Shown: positions 1 through 11,100 of the stretch, one piece after another
How positions within the stretch are numbered: the first letter of the stretch is position 1
Layout: the number at the start of each line of letters is the position of its first letter
Source: Arcicella rosea
GTDB taxonomy: Bacteria; Bacteroidota; Bacteroidia; Cytophagales; Spirosomataceae
NCBI RefSeq assembly: GCF_014204325.1
Contig: NZ_JACHKT010000009.1
Span: forward strand, 1-64,000
Length of the DNA: 64,000 nt
Direction of reading: 5' to 3'
The notes under the pieces: generated by a model
Database searches by the model: none
The model's input: the letters and a program-made list of their open reading frames with translations, nothing else
What the model was told of the DNA's origin: nothing
Program-made: the position numbers and the translations under genes

Positions 1-79
1 CTAAAATCTTATGTAGTTGTATTTGCATATCTTATATGTTTTGAATACAAAAATATACATTAAAAGTCATCAGCCTAAT

Positions 80-232
80 TTAAGGATTGAGCCTATTTCT
101 ATACAATTGGCACTTCTGTTGATTAGATCTTGTGACAAATAATGCCCCTTTTTCAATTAAATCATCATAAGTTTTACGAGCTGAAATTGCTGCTAAAAAT
201 GTTTTGTCAGGCAAGGATAATTGGAAATACAA
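80..232 (-). pseudogene. Possible truncated gene fragment
   Basis: On the minus strand about 50 codons are open between a TGA and a TAA and read like real protein (ISARKTYDDLIEKGAL near the middle). The segment loosely resembles the winged-helix tail of Fic-type proteins, but this is only an impression. There is no ATG, only a TTG at the upstream end, so it may be the remnant of a longer gene or a chance frame. From 233 to 500 I see only AT-rich sequence leading to the sigma factor gene. Confidence 0.25.
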
Positions 233-500
233 TCAATAGATTTATCATTTTTGTACAATTTATTTTATTCGTTAATTAACATAGCATGAGTATTTTTTAA
301 TAAAAAAGACTTCTGCATTTATTAAATTTGTATTTGAAAATGAGAAGAGATAATTGCTTTTTTCATTTTGGAGTTTGAATATTTTTATTCAAACTAAGCT
401 TCTACCAAGATATCTTCTTAGCTTTCCTAAACCATTTATTCCTTAAAAGGGTGTAAGTACTTTTTCTCTTTAAAATAACGAATTAATAAATAAACAGAGA

Positions 501-1088
501 ATGACTAAGTTTGAAGAAGACGATGTAAAGCTGTGGATAAGGTTCAGGGAAGGCGATAATGATGCATTTACTGTCATTTATAATACTTATTTTAAACCCT
601 TGTTTCACTACGGTTATCATATTGCTAAAGATGAAAATCTTGTAAAAGATTGTATTCATAATCTTTTTGTTGAGCTTTGGAATAGTCGCTCAAACTTATC
701 AGATACTACTTCTATTAAATTTTATTTATTGCGTGTGATGAGAAGGAAAGTATATAGAGTACTTCAAAAGGAGGGAAATTATTCTGATTTTTTGCCTGAT
801 ATGGAAACAATTGATATTGTTTTCTCGCCGGAACTTGAGCTAATTTCAAAACAAACTGAAGAAAGACAAAATAATGCTTTGCAAAATGCCATCAATCAAT
901 TATCGAATCGCCAAAAAGAAGCTATTACCTTATTGTATATAGAAGGACTATCCTATGCAGAAATTTCAGAAATTATGATGTTGAAAGTACGGAGTGTGTA
1001 TAATTTAATACATACCGCTTTAGAAAGTCTTCGTAAGTATCTAAAACAGCCTGGAATATGGCTTTTTTTAAGTTTTTTAACCCACTGA
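501..1088 (+). CDS. ECF RNA polymerase sigma factor (sigma-70 family)
   Basis: 195 residues with the two-domain layout of an extracytoplasmic-function sigma factor. Region 2 spans roughly residues 10-80 (DAFTVIYNTYFKPLFHYG, then the helix with HNLFVELW). Region 4 spans about 125-185 and contains the helix-turn-helix LSNRQKEAITLLYIEGLSYA. The next gene is a FecR-type anti-sigma factor and then SusC/SusD, the usual Bacteroidota arrangement in which the outer-membrane receptor signals through FecR to the sigma factor to switch on its own uptake genes. The substrate is not evident. Start is the first ATG after an AT-rich leader; no Shine-Dalgarno sequence, as is normal in this phylum. Confidence 0.93.
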   Translation: MTKFEEDDVKLWIRFREGDNDAFTVIYNTYFKPLFHYGYHIAKDENLVKDCIHNLFVELWNSRSNLSDTTSIKFYLLRVMRRKVYRVLQKEGNYSDFLPDMETIDIVFSPELELISKQTEERQNNALQNAINQLSNRQKEAITLLYIEGLSYAEISEIMMLKVRSVYNLIHTALESLRKYLKQPGIWLFLSFLTH

Positions 1089-1234
1089 ATCATCTTCTCC
1101 AGATAAGCTTCATTACGAATAGTATAAATTTTTAAAAAAAAGTCAAATTTGATAGGTAAAAAGCTTTAGTAGTTTCCATTGCTCTTTTAGATATGGATAA
1201 GTTTTGAAATTATCCTGCTACAAAAATAAATGGA

Positions 1235-2254
1235 ATGAGAGACTACAAGCATTTTTCAACAATTGATTTTATCGCCGATCAGGATTTTATTAATTGGGTA
1301 AAATATCCAACTCCAGAAAATATGACTTTCTGGGAAAGTTGGTTATCTGAAAATCCTGATAAAGCCACTATGGTAGCCATTGCTCGTGAGGTAGTAAATG
1401 GTTGGCAGCATCATACACCAAACCCAAGTCCAGAAGCAATTTCTGAAGTTTGGGGAAAAATCCAACATGATATTTCAGGCAATCAGCACCGTCCACTGAT
1501 AAAATTGTTAAATATGCCATACATCCGCTATGCGGCAATATTAGTATGTGCCTTAATAGCTACGTCAGTTTATTTCTTGATTTATAGTCAATTTAACACC
1601 AGCCAATATAGTACACTCGAAGGCGAAACTCGTAAAGTAGCCTTACCAGATGGTTCGTTGGTGGTGCTAAATGCAAATTCTTCAATTGAGTTTTCTAAAG
1701 ATTGGGAAAAAGACCAAGCTCGTGAAGTCTTCCTTAAAGGCGAAGCTTACTTTTCTATCATACACCAAAAAAACCATCAAAAATTTATTGTCAATACCCC
1801 AGAGCATCTTCAAGTTGAAGTATTGGGTACTGTATTTACGGTTTCTGAAAAAGTAAATGGTACAAGAGTAGTATTGAATTCTGGAAAAATTAAATTACAT
1901 CTGAATGATAAGGCTCAAAGTTCATTGTTGATGCATCCCGGAGAATTAGTAGAAGTATCAAAGGATCTTAGCAATAAAGTTATGAAGCGAAAAGTGGTGG
2001 CAGAAGAATATAGTGAATGGAAAGATAGCGAGTTTTTATTCGATAATTCATCATTAGAAATTGTGGCTCGGACTATTGAAAATAACTTCAACTATAAAGT
2101 AAAGTTTGCAAATGATTCATTAAAAGAAAGAAGAATAACCCTAAGACTTCCTAAAAAGAATCTAGATTTATTATTGCTTGCCATTGGAGAGATGCACGAT
2201 TTGAAAATTGAGAAACATAACAACAAAATTTTAATCAGTAACCGTCAACGTTAA
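1235..2254 (+). CDS. FecR family anti-sigma factor
   Basis: 339 residues. An N-terminal cytoplasmic part (about 1-92) would bind the sigma factor, one membrane helix follows (about 96-116, YAAILVCALIATSVYFLIYS), and the periplasmic FecR domain begins with EGETRKVALPDGSLVVLNAN and continues through EVFLKGEAYFSI and VEVLGTVFTV. The C-terminal part (about 260-335) has the secretin/TonB-like fold common in Bacteroidota FecR proteins. It lies between the ECF sigma gene (146 bp upstream) and SusC (45 bp downstream) and most likely relays receptor occupancy to the sigma factor. Confidence 0.93.
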   Translation: MRDYKHFSTIDFIADQDFINWVKYPTPENMTFWESWLSENPDKATMVAIAREVVNGWQHHTPNPSPEAISEVWGKIQHDISGNQHRPLIKLLNMPYIRYAAILVCALIATSVYFLIYSQFNTSQYSTLEGETRKVALPDGSLVVLNANSSIEFSKDWEKDQAREVFLKGEAYFSIIHQKNHQKFIVNTPEHLQVEVLGTVFTVSEKVNGTRVVLNSGKIKLHLNDKAQSSLLMHPGELVEVSKDLSNKVMKRKVVAEEYSEWKDSEFLFDNSSLEIVARTIENNFNYKVKFANDSLKERRITLRLPKKNLDLLLLAIGEMHDLKIEKHNNKILISNRQR

Positions 2255-2299
2255 AATATTATTATTTAATCTAATCATGAAATTTAATACTGAAAGCTA

Positions 2300-5200
2300 A
2301 TGAAGAAACAATTACTTAAAGACAGGGCACTCCGCTCAAAATGGTTGTTGATTTTACTTTGTGTGGTAATATCACGAAATACTTCAGGTCAATTGCTGGC
2401 ATCAAATCGTTTAGGCCAGACTCAACAAAGTAAGAAATCGACATTGTTGGTAAAAGAAGCCTTAAAAGACCTTGAAACAAAATACAAAGTAACCTTTGGC
2501 TATGCTTCTGATTTACTTGATAATGTTTATGTACCTTCTGAAAAATGGCTACAAAGCAAGGATGTAAAAATAGCTTTAAAGAATATTCTTTCTCCATTGA
2601 ATCTAACTTATTTTCAAGCCTCAAAAAATGTTTATATTATTAAGGCTGTGAAAACTACTACTTCAAAAAATGAGGTATCTAATAGTTTAGATGATTCGAA
2701 AAGTGATGAATCTAAAACTGGAAATGCTGTAAACGAATCGCTAAGAGATTTTAAAGTAAATACAATTACATTTCCAGTAAAAGGAAAAATATTAGACGAA
2801 AAAGGAGAGACTGTTCCTGGCGTAAGTGTCTTATTAAAAGGCACTGGTATTGGTACAGCTACCAATGGAAACGGAGAGTTTACTTTAAATATCCCTGATG
2901 GTAATGGCACTTTAGTAATTACTCATATTGGTTATATCAAACAGGAAATAGCTGTAAGTAATCGTTCATTGATAGAAATCACTTTAGAAGTAGATACCAA
3001 ATTATTAGGTGAAGTAGTGGTGGTTGGTTATGGAACACAAGAAAAGAAAGATGTAACTGGTGCGATTTCAGCTGTAAAAGGCTCTGATATTCAGAATCTT
3101 CCTTCGGGTGGAGCACAACAAGCTCTACAAGGAAGAATGGCTGGGGTAAATGTTGTTAGAAACGGTGGAGCACCCGGCAATGCAGGTTCAATTAAAATTA
3201 GAGGTTTGGGTACTGTGAATAATGCTGACCCTTTAATTGTTATTGACGGTGTTCCTGCTGGAAGTATGAATGATATCAATCCAAATGATATTGAATCAAT
3301 GGATGTATTGAAAGATGCCTCTGCTTCAGCGATTTATGGGACTCGTGCTGCGAATGGCGTTATTTTAATTACAACCAAAAGAGGAAGATTCGACGAGAAA
3401 ATGAAATTGACTGTGAATAGTTATTATGGAGTTTCTAATAGACTAAAAACTATTGCAGTATTGAATGCTGGAGATTACGCAAGTTTAAAACGAGAAGCTT
3501 ATAAAAATGATAAAATAGATATACCTGCCATTTGGAATGATACCCAGTACCAAACACAAAAAACTAATTGGCAAAACGAAATACTTAATCAAGGAATCAC
3601 AAAAAACCTTGATGTTTCATTAAGAGGCGGAGGAAAGTATTCATCATTTGTAATTTCTGGTGGACATTACGACGAACAAGGTATTATCGGAAAATCATAT
3701 TACGAACGTTATTCATTCAGAATCAATTCTGACCATAAAATCAGCGATCGGTTAAAGATTGGGCAAAACTTACAATTCACTAACACACACGATAATGCTC
3801 CCAATACACTTTCTGCCCAGGATGGATTGCTATGGACTGCCATTAGGTTCCATCCTGGTTTACCAGTGAAAAATGCGGACGGTACTTATAGCAGTACAAA
3901 AGACAAAGGTGCTTTTGGGGACATCAACAATCCTATTTATACTATTGATATGCAAGATAAAGACAATGCTCGCAATCGTATTTTAGGAAGTGTGACAGGC
4001 GAATTTGAGATTTTATCAGGCTTAAAAATAAGAGCCAATTTAGCAATGGACGCTACTTTTACCGATTCAAGAAATTTTGAAGTGAAAATAGAAGACCAGT
4101 TTAGAGCAACACAGTGGAATCAGCTTACTTTGAAGAATGATAAGTATTGGGCTTTCTTACAAGAGTATTTCTTGTCTTATGACAAACGCTTTAAAGAGCA
4201 TTCTATTGGTTTAGTGGGTGGTTATACATCTCAAACTTTTAATGATTTGTATTCTGCCAATGCAGGAAGAGATTTTGCCAGTGAAGACCCAGAATTACGC
4301 TATTTACGTTACGCAAGTACAATTGTTTCTCTGGGTGATGCTAATGGTGGTCGTAGTTATGATGCACTTCAATCGTATTTTGTACGTGCCAATTATTCAT
4401 TCAAAGATAGATATTTATTAACAGCTACTTTTCGTTCAGATGGCTCTTCAAAATTTGCTCCTGATAAAAGATGGGGCTACTTCCCTGCTTTCTCTTTAGG
4501 TTGGAGAGTTTCGGATGAACCTTTCTTTAAAAATGTTACTTCTGTAATTAACAACTTAAAAGTAACTGGTGGTTGGGGGCAATTGGGTAATCAAAATGTA
4601 AACTCTTTACAATATTTGGCTTTGATTAACTCTACTTATCGTTATTCTTTTGGAGACCAAAATACTTCTGCTTCAGCACAAGGAAGATTGCCGAACCCAA
4701 ATATCGGTTGGGAAACGGCTGAAATGACCAACTTTGGTTTGGATATGGGGCTTTTACAGAACCGTTTTTTAGCAACTATCAATTATTTTATTAAAGATAC
4801 CAAAAACATGCTTTTGGCTCCGCCAGCCGTAGGCACTTTGGGTCGTGCATCTATCCCTGATCAAAATGTTGGACAATTGCGTAATCAAGGTTTAGAATTA
4901 GAACTGACTTATCAGCAAAAATTTGGTGATTTATCGCTGTCTTTAAGTGGTAATGCCACATTCATTCAAAACAAGATTACGCAGTTGCTAACGCCTGGTA
5001 GTTTCTTGGGTGGGCAAACCTATGGTAGAACTGACCAAGAAATTACACGCACTTATGAAGGAAACGCTTATGGAACTTTCTATGGTTGGAAAACTAATGG
5101 ACTTTATCAAAACCAAGGAGAAATTGATGCTGATGCAGGTATTGCTAAAGATTCTCGTAAAGCTCAAGGACAAATTGTTCCAGGGGATGTTCGCTTTGTA

Positions 5201-5776
5201 GATTTGAATGGTGATGGAGTAATTGATAATAAAGACAGAACCATTATCGGTAATCCACAGCCAAAAGTTACTTATGGCTTTAATACTAATTTAGGCTATA
5301 AAGGCTTTGATCTTACCCTTTTCTTCTTGGGCGTTGGTGGTGTTGATATTTACAATGCCGACAGAATGCAAGGTTTGGATGCAAGCTATTCATTTAATAT
5401 GTATGCAGAAAATTTAGGTAGATGGAATGGGTCTGGTACAAGTAATATTATCCCAAGAGTAAGTGCAACAAACCCTAACAAAAACTATCGTACATCTGAT
5501 TTATTTGTAGAAAAAGGTGATTTCTTGAGATTGAAAAATATTACTTTGGGTTATACTGTTCCTAAAAATATTACAGATAAATTTAAACTATCAACAACAA
5601 GAGTTTATATCACTGGACAAAACGTTTTTACCATCACCAAATATTCGGGTTTAAATCCAGAGGTTGGTTTTGCTGAAGGGAATCGCACTGCTGGACAATA
5701 TCCACAGCAGAATGTTGATTATGCTCAATATCCATTAGCTCGTACATTCACTGTTGGAGCTACTATTTCCTTCTAA
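2300..5776 (+). CDS. SusC/RagA-type TonB-linked outer-membrane receptor
   Basis: 1158 residues. Signal peptide about 1-30; a secretin/TonB short N-terminal (STN) domain about 45-115 that would contact FecR; a carboxypeptidase-regulatory-like domain about 150-235 (KGKILDEKGETVPGVSVLLK); the TonB plug from about 245 (KDVTGAISAVKGSDIQNLPS, then LQGRMAGVNVV and GTVNNADPLIVIDGVP); then a long beta barrel ending in an aromatic residue (VGATISF). The STN domain identifies it as a transducing receptor, consistent with the sigma/FecR genes upstream. It imports an oligomeric nutrient, probably a glycan, together with SusD 30 bp downstream. The substrate cannot be deduced because no dedicated hydrolase is in the operon. 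Confidence 0.95.
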   Translation: MKKQLLKDRALRSKWLLILLCVVISRNTSGQLLASNRLGQTQQSKKSTLLVKEALKDLETKYKVTFGYASDLLDNVYVPSEKWLQSKDVKIALKNILSPLNLTYFQASKNVYIIKAVKTTTSKNEVSNSLDDSKSDESKTGNAVNESLRDFKVNTITFPVKGKILDEKGETVPGVSVLLKGTGIGTATNGNGEFTLNIPDGNGTLVITHIGYIKQEIAVSNRSLIEITLEVDTKLLGEVVVVGYGTQEKKDVTGAISAVKGSDIQNLPSGGAQQALQGRMAGVNVVRNGGAPGNAGSIKIRGLGTVNNADPLIVIDGVPAGSMNDINPNDIESMDVLKDASASAIYGTRAANGVILITTKRGRFDEKMKLTVNSYYGVSNRLKTIAVLNAGDYASLKREAYKNDKIDIPAIWNDTQYQTQKTNWQNEILNQGITKNLDVSLRGGGKYSSFVISGGHYDEQGIIGKSYYERYSFRINSDHKISDRLKIGQNLQFTNTHDNAPNTLSAQDGLLWTAIRFHPGLPVKNADGTYSSTKDKGAFGDINNPIYTIDMQDKDNARNRILGSVTGEFEILSGLKIRANLAMDATFTDSRNFEVKIEDQFRATQWNQLTLKNDKYWAFLQEYFLSYDKRFKEHSIGLVGGYTSQTFNDLYSANAGRDFASEDPELRYLRYASTIVSLGDANGGRSYDALQSYFVRANYSFKDRYLLTATFRSDGSSKFAPDKRWGYFPAFSLGWRVSDEPFFKNVTSVINNLKVTGGWGQLGNQNVNSLQYLALINSTYRYSFGDQNTSASAQGRLPNPNIGWETAEMTNFGLDMGLLQNRFLATINYFIKDTKNMLLAPPAVGTLGRASIPDQNVGQLRNQGLELELTYQQKFGDLSLSLSGNATFIQNKITQLLTPGSFLGGQTYGRTDQEITRTYEGNAYGTFYGWKTNGLYQNQGEIDADAGIAKDSRKAQGQIVPGDVRFVDLNGDGVIDNKDRTIIGNPQPKVTYGFNTNLGYKGFDLTLFFLGVGGVDIYNADRMQGLDASYSFNMYAENLGRWNGSGTSNIIPRVSATNPNKNYRTSDLFVEKGDFLRLKNITLGYTVPKNITDKFKLSTTRVYITGQNVFTITKYSGLNPEVGFAEGNRTAGQYPQQNVDYAQYPLARTFTVGATISF

Positions 5777-5806
5777 ATTTTTGTTCACTAATAATCAATT
5801 GAACTC

Positions 5807-7249
5807 ATGAAAAAATATTATATATTAACCACATTGGTTTTCTTATTGACTTTCAGTAGCTGTCAAGATAATCTCTTAGAATCCACTCCTTACGGACAAA
5901 CTGCCTCTGATAAGTTTTGGAGAAACTCAGATGATGTCATCGCCGCAACCAACGCCATTTATTCACCTTTATTAGATGAAGATGGCTTCGCTCATACTGA
6001 GTTTACATTTGATAATTCATCTGATGATATGAATCGTGCTGGCGACCATCCAGATGAAACTTCTCTTGAATTATTTACTTTCGATGCTACCAATTCACAC
6101 ATTGGTGCTACTTGGTCAACAAAATATGAAGTAATCTCAAGAGCAAATGCCGTTTTGATTAATGCACCAAAAGTAAACATGGATGAAGCACTTCGTCGCC
6201 GTTGTATGGGTGAAGCTTACTTTTTGCGGGGCTATGTATATTGGCGTTTGTCAGTCATCTTCGGAGAAGTTCCTGTGTTAGTAGAAGCAGATGCCCAAAC
6301 AGGGAATTTCAACAAAGCAAAAAGTACTTTTGCAGAAGTACAAGCTCAGGTGGAATCTGACTTCTTGAAAGCTGCTGAATTATTGCCTGTTTCTTATGAT
6401 GCAGAAAATGCTGGTAGAGTAACTCAAGGTGCTGCCAATGGCTTTCTTACAAAACTTTATGTTTATCAACAGGCTTGGGATAAAGCCATTGCCGCTGGTA
6501 CAAAAGTAATCGGTAATAATGCTTATAAACTTGTGAGTAATTACGGTGAGAATTTCCGTTCGGATACAGAAAATAATTCAGAAGCACTTTTCTCTTTACA
6601 ATATAAAACAGGATGGACAACTGATAACTCTCCTGCATTTTACCACACACCGGGTGCTTGGGGTGGTTGGGGCTTTCATGAACCTATCGAAGATTTAGTA
6701 AATGAGTTCGAAAGTAATGACCCACGTAGAGCATATTCAATTTTTAGTGAAGGGGATAAAATTGACCGTAAAGGAAATGGCATTACCGAATTTACCGCAA
6801 ATTTAACACGTATTACTGGTCATGCTTTCAGAAAATATACAGATTTTACTACTACTGGCGATATGGATCAAGGCTTGAATACGCCACTTTTAAGATCAGC
6901 AGATGTATATTTATTGGTAGCTGAAGCTAAAATTCGTTCTGGAAAGAATGGTGATGCAGAAATCAATGCAGTTCGTAAAAGAGTAAATTTAGCTTCACTA
7001 AGTAATGCAACGATGAAAAATATCATGCATGAAAGAAGAGTAGAGTTGGCAGGTGAAAACGAGCGTCATCAAGATTTAATGCGTTGGGATAAAGCTGGTT
7101 TGCTTGATATTGTGGCACATTATAAAATAGATAGAGGTCCTTTTAAAAGACCAAGAACTTTTATAAAACCTAAACACTATTATTATCCTTTACCTCAACG
7201 TGAAATTGATTTAAGTAATGGTGTTTTAAAGCAAAATGCCAATTATTAA
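5807..7249 (+). CDS. SusD/RagB family nutrient-binding lipoprotein
   Basis: 480 residues with a lipoprotein signal peptide (cysteine at residue 19, LTFSSCQDN). The SusD N-terminal helical region (SKFWRNSDDVIAATNAIY) and the TPR-like core (GEAYFLRGYVYWRLSVIFGE) are followed by the usual C-terminal motifs (LLVAEAKIRSGK, then ERRVELAGENERHQDLMRWD, ending KPKHYYYPLPQREIDLS). It forms the substrate-capturing lid of the SusC transporter encoded immediately upstream. A hairpin terminator follows at 7267-7299. Confidence 0.95.
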   Translation: MKKYYILTTLVFLLTFSSCQDNLLESTPYGQTASDKFWRNSDDVIAATNAIYSPLLDEDGFAHTEFTFDNSSDDMNRAGDHPDETSLELFTFDATNSHIGATWSTKYEVISRANAVLINAPKVNMDEALRRRCMGEAYFLRGYVYWRLSVIFGEVPVLVEADAQTGNFNKAKSTFAEVQAQVESDFLKAAELLPVSYDAENAGRVTQGAANGFLTKLYVYQQAWDKAIAAGTKVIGNNAYKLVSNYGENFRSDTENNSEALFSLQYKTGWTTDNSPAFYHTPGAWGGWGFHEPIEDLVNEFESNDPRRAYSIFSEGDKIDRKGNGITEFTANLTRITGHAFRKYTDFTTTGDMDQGLNTPLLRSADVYLLVAEAKIRSGKNGDAEINAVRKRVNLASLSNATMKNIMHERRVELAGENERHQDLMRWDKAGLLDIVAHYKIDRGPFKRPRTFIKPKHYYYPLPQREIDLSNGVLKQNANY

Positions 7250-7266
7250 ATTTTTATTTGTTAGTT

Positions 7267-7299
7267 AGATATGGCAAATCACATGGATTTGTCATATCT
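7267..7299 (+). terminator. Rho-independent terminator after susD
   Basis: Arms AGATATG-CAAATC and GATTTG-CATATCT with one opposed G/T pair and a 5-nt loop, followed by TTTAT. It sits 17 bp past the susD stop codon and would end the sigma-fecR-susCD transcripts. Confidence 0.7.
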
Positions 7300-7320
7300 T
7301 TTATGAGCTTTTTTAGGATG

Positions 7321-7635
7321 TGACAAGCTTATATTATGATTGCAGTCGCTTATTCTGTCAGTGAAGGAGCTAATAGTATAAATGCAGTCGCCTATCCCGT
7401 CAGTGCTGGAGCTAATAGTATAAATGCAGTCGCTCGTCCCGTCAGTGCAGGAGGTAATAGTATAAATGCAGTCGCTCGTCCCGTCAGTGCAGGAGGTAAT
7501 AGTATAAATGCAGTCGCTTATCCCGTCAGTGCAGGAACGAATAGTATAAATGGAGTAGCTTATCCCGTCAGTGCAGGAACGGATAGTATAAATGGAGTAG
7601 CTCATATTACAATTGCAGGAGCTTATATATAGAGT
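7321..7635. repeat. Tandem array 1: 42-bp period of two alternating 21-bp half-units
   Basis: Copies of the 42-bp unit begin at 7342, 7384, 7426, 7468, 7510, 7552 and 7594, exactly 42 bp apart. Each unit splits into a 21-bp half beginning GCAGTCGC and a second beginning GCAGGAG and ending ATAGTATAAAT. The halves agree at about 12 of 21 positions in the first copy, which suggests an ancestral 21-mer. A degenerate half-unit at 7321-7341 extends the array upstream. It fills most of the gap between susD and the next lipoprotein gene. Because 21 is divisible by 3, one frame is open on each strand (98 codons plus, 123 codons minus); both predicted peptides are pure 14-residue repeats and I do not consider them genes. 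Confidence 0.95.
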
Positions 7636-7730
7636 CTGTTCCCCAATCATGTAAAAATGAAATTTTAGAGAGAGAGAGCAACTGTAAAATAAATAGTCAG
7701 CTCATAATTATCATCATTTTATAAAAACAA

Positions 7731-8150
7731 ATGAATAAGTTTATTCCTATCTTTATTTTACTCTTATGTGCTTGTAAATCAAGGACTGAAAAGAATCAAG
7801 AAAACATCATTGGTGCTTGGAAAACCGATACCGTATATCATTATACCAATGGTTTTGTACAAGTAATTCCTGTGACAGATTCTGATGAAAATATTGAATA
7901 TAACTATGATAAAGCTGGGAATTTGACCATGAAAAAGGATGGAGAAAAAAGAACCATTCGTTATGAATTAATTTCTGAAGATTCTTTGGCTTATTTTGAT
8001 AAAGGGAATCGTATGCTTACAGGTTTTCAGATTGTATCGCTCAATAAAAATCAATTAGTTTTAAAGAAAAATCAACCGCCTGTTTTTTCTGGAAAAAACC
8101 AAGTAATTTACGATATTCGTCATTTTTCTCATCCTAAAGCTCAGAAGTAA
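7731..8150 (+). CDS. Small hypothetical lipoprotein
   Basis: 139 residues with a clear lipoprotein signal (MNKFIPIFILLLCACKS, acylated cysteine about residue 15). The mature part has a lipocalin-like flavour (IIGAWKTDTVYHY, then IRYELISEDSLAYFD and LVLKKNQPPVF), as in many short Bacteroidota lipoproteins that test as lipocalin-like folds. This is a resemblance, not an identification. The next gene starts only 17 bp downstream, so the two are probably cotranscribed. Confidence 0.75.
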   Translation: MNKFIPIFILLLCACKSRTEKNQENIIGAWKTDTVYHYTNGFVQVIPVTDSDENIEYNYDKAGNLTMKKDGEKRTIRYELISEDSLAYFDKGNRMLTGFQIVSLNKNQLVLKKNQPPVFSGKNQVIYDIRHFSHPKAQK

Positions 8151-8167
8151 ATTTGCTTTTAGTGAAT

Positions 8168-11100
8168 ATGCAAAATAAATTTTTACTGATCTTCATAAGT
8201 TTTCTGATGTTTACTTGTAAAAGTAAGTCGCCAGAAGATAGTCCCAACGATGCTCTTTTTGAATTAATGTCTGCTGAACAAACAGGGATTCATTTTGCCA
8301 ATCAATTAAAAGAAGACGAAAAGCTTAATATTGTTACTTTTGAATACTTCTATAATGGTGGAGGTGTAGCATTGGGGGACATCAATAATGATGGTTTGGT
8401 GGATGTTTTTTTAGGGGGAAATATGGTGAATAGTCGGCTATATTTGAATCGCTCAGAAAAAGGAAAATCGGACTTAAAATTTGAGGATATTACTGAAAAA
8501 GCGGGTATAAATACAGCCGATGGTTGGGCTACTGGGATTGCGATGGTGGATATTAATGAAGATGGATTGTTGGATATTTACGTGTGTAGGGCAGGCCCAC
8601 ATCAAGCTGCAAAGCGAAGCAATCTATTATACATCAATCAAGGAAACAGTACTTTTAAAGAACAAGCCAAGCAATATGGTTTGGGAGATACCACTCACAC
8701 CACTCAAGCCGCATTTTTTGATTATGACAAAGACGGCGACCTTGATGTGTATCTATTAACCAATGTGATTGATAGAGTTGGCCCTAATATTATTCACAAC
8801 AAAATTAATGATGGTACTGCACAAAGTACTGATAGGTTGTACAGAAACAATGGAAAAAATGCTTTAGGGCAAATTACTTTTACTGATGTTTCAAAACAAG
8901 CAGGTATTCTTGCCGAAGGTTACGGTTTGGGTATTTCTGTGGTGGATGTTAATCAAGATGGCTGGTCGGATGTATATGTTTCTAATGATTATCTTTCCAA
9001 CGACCACCTATATATCAATCAACACAATGGCTCTTTCGTAGATGAGATTTCAACATACTTTCGTCACCAAAGTTATTCCGCAATGGGCAACGATGCCGCC
9101 GATATTGATAATGACGGTTTGGTTGATTTTGTTACGGTGGATATGCTACCAGAAGACCCCGTAAGGCGAAAAAACATGAGTGGTTTGATGAATTACGAGC
9201 GTCACCTTTCAGAATTACGCAATGGATATTTCCCACAATTCATGCGAAATACCCTCCAACACAATAATGGAATTAATCCAGAAAAAGGCAAAAATACTTT
9301 CAGCGAAATTGGTAGAATGGCGGGTATTCATCGGACAGATTGGAGTTGGTCTGCTTTATTGGCCGATTACGACAATGATGGTTTCAGAGATTTAATGATT
9401 ACAAATGGTTTTCCAAAAGATATTACCAATCGTGATTTTGTGGCTTATCGTATGGGACAATACCAAAAGGGAAGTGCTGATAATAAAGATTTACTAAAGA
9501 CTTTGAATACCATTCAAGGAGCAAAGCTAAGTAATTATTTATACCAAAATAATCATGGGAATCTTACCTTTAGCAACCAGACAAAACAATGGGGTTTTAA
9601 TAAAACTTCTTTTTCTAATGGAGCAGCCTACGCAGATTTAGACAATGACGGTGATTTAGATTTAGTGATTAATAACATTGACGAAAAAGCTTTTGTTTAT
9701 AGAAATAGGAGTAATCAAATAGCCCAAAATCATTTTTTGAGAGTACAACTAAAAGGAGACAAGTCGAACCCTTACGGATTCGGCACAAAAGTCTCTATAT
9801 TTTATGAGGGTAAACAACAGATGATAGAACACTCGCCTTATCGAGGCTACTTATCGTCTGTTGAAAATACCCTTCATTTTGGTTTAGGTAAAACTCAGAG
9901 AATTGATTCGATGTGTATTACTTGGGCAAATCAGAAAGTACAAGTATTGAAAGAAATTCAAGTAGATACTCTTTTAAAAATTAATGAAAAAGATGCTTTT
10001 ATAAAAAACAAAAAGCCTGATAAAATCTCAGAAAGACTTTTTACAGAAGTTTCTCAAAAACTCAATATTCATTATCGACATACAGACGAGTTATATATTG
10101 ACTTCAAAATTCAGCCTTTGTTGCCACATTTACTTTCACAAAATGGGCCGGGTATTAGCGTTGGTGATATAAATGGAGATGATAGAGAAGATTTTTTTGT
10201 AGGCGGTGCTTTTAATCATTCTGGAGTATTTTTTCTTCAAGGAAGTGATAATAAATTTACTCCAAAGACATTAGAGACAGCTACAAAATATCAAGAAGAT
10301 TTAGGGACTTTATTGTTTGATGCAGACGGCGATGGGGATTTAGATTTGTATATCGTCAGTGGAAGTAACGAATTTGAGGCGAATTCAAAATATCTTCGTG
10401 ACCGTCTTTATAAAAATGATGGAAAAGGGAATTTTACTTTAGATGTAAATGCTTTACCCAACATTGCTTCTAGTGGTTCAACAGTAAATGCGGCAGATTT
10501 TGACCGTGATGGAGATTTAGATTTATTTGTGGGCGGATACTTGTCTGCTGGTCAATATCCATTAGCTACCAATAGCTATATTTTAGAAAATAATGCGGGA
10601 AACTTTAGAGATATTAGCAAAAAAGTATGCCCAGATTTGACAGAACTGGGTATGGTAAAATCAGCTTTATGGACAGATTTTGACCAAGATGGTTGGGTAG
10701 ATTTACTTGTACTTGGCGAATGGATGCCTATTACTTTCTTCAGAAATGAACATGGGAAATTCAAAAATGTTAGTGAGCATACAGGACTAAAATATACAAG
10801 TGCTTGGTGGAATAGTGTAGTGGCTGGTGATTTTGATAAAGATGGAGATATAGATTATGTTGCTGGAAATTTAGGATTAAATCATGAGTGGAAGACTTCT
10901 GCTGAAAAACCTCTGACGATTTTTGCCAATGATTTTGACCAAAATGGAAGCATTGACCCTGTGATGGCCCAATATGAAGGAGAAACGTTATTTCCTGTTC
11001 ATCCTCGTGACGAAATGACAAGCCAAATGACTTATTTACGGAAAAAAGTACCCAGTTATGATGAATATGCCCATGCAAGTATGGCTACACTTTTTACCGA

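Noticed and set aside
2316-2624. Minus-strand frame within susC
   Set aside because: Shadow of the strongly supported SusC gene with no recognisable protein features.
7336-7632. A 98-codon plus-strand frame (and a 123-codon minus-strand frame) through array 1 as a repeat protein gene
   Set aside because: Openness is explained by a stop-free unit whose length is a multiple of three; both strands are open, and the sister array at 45809 is closed in all frames.
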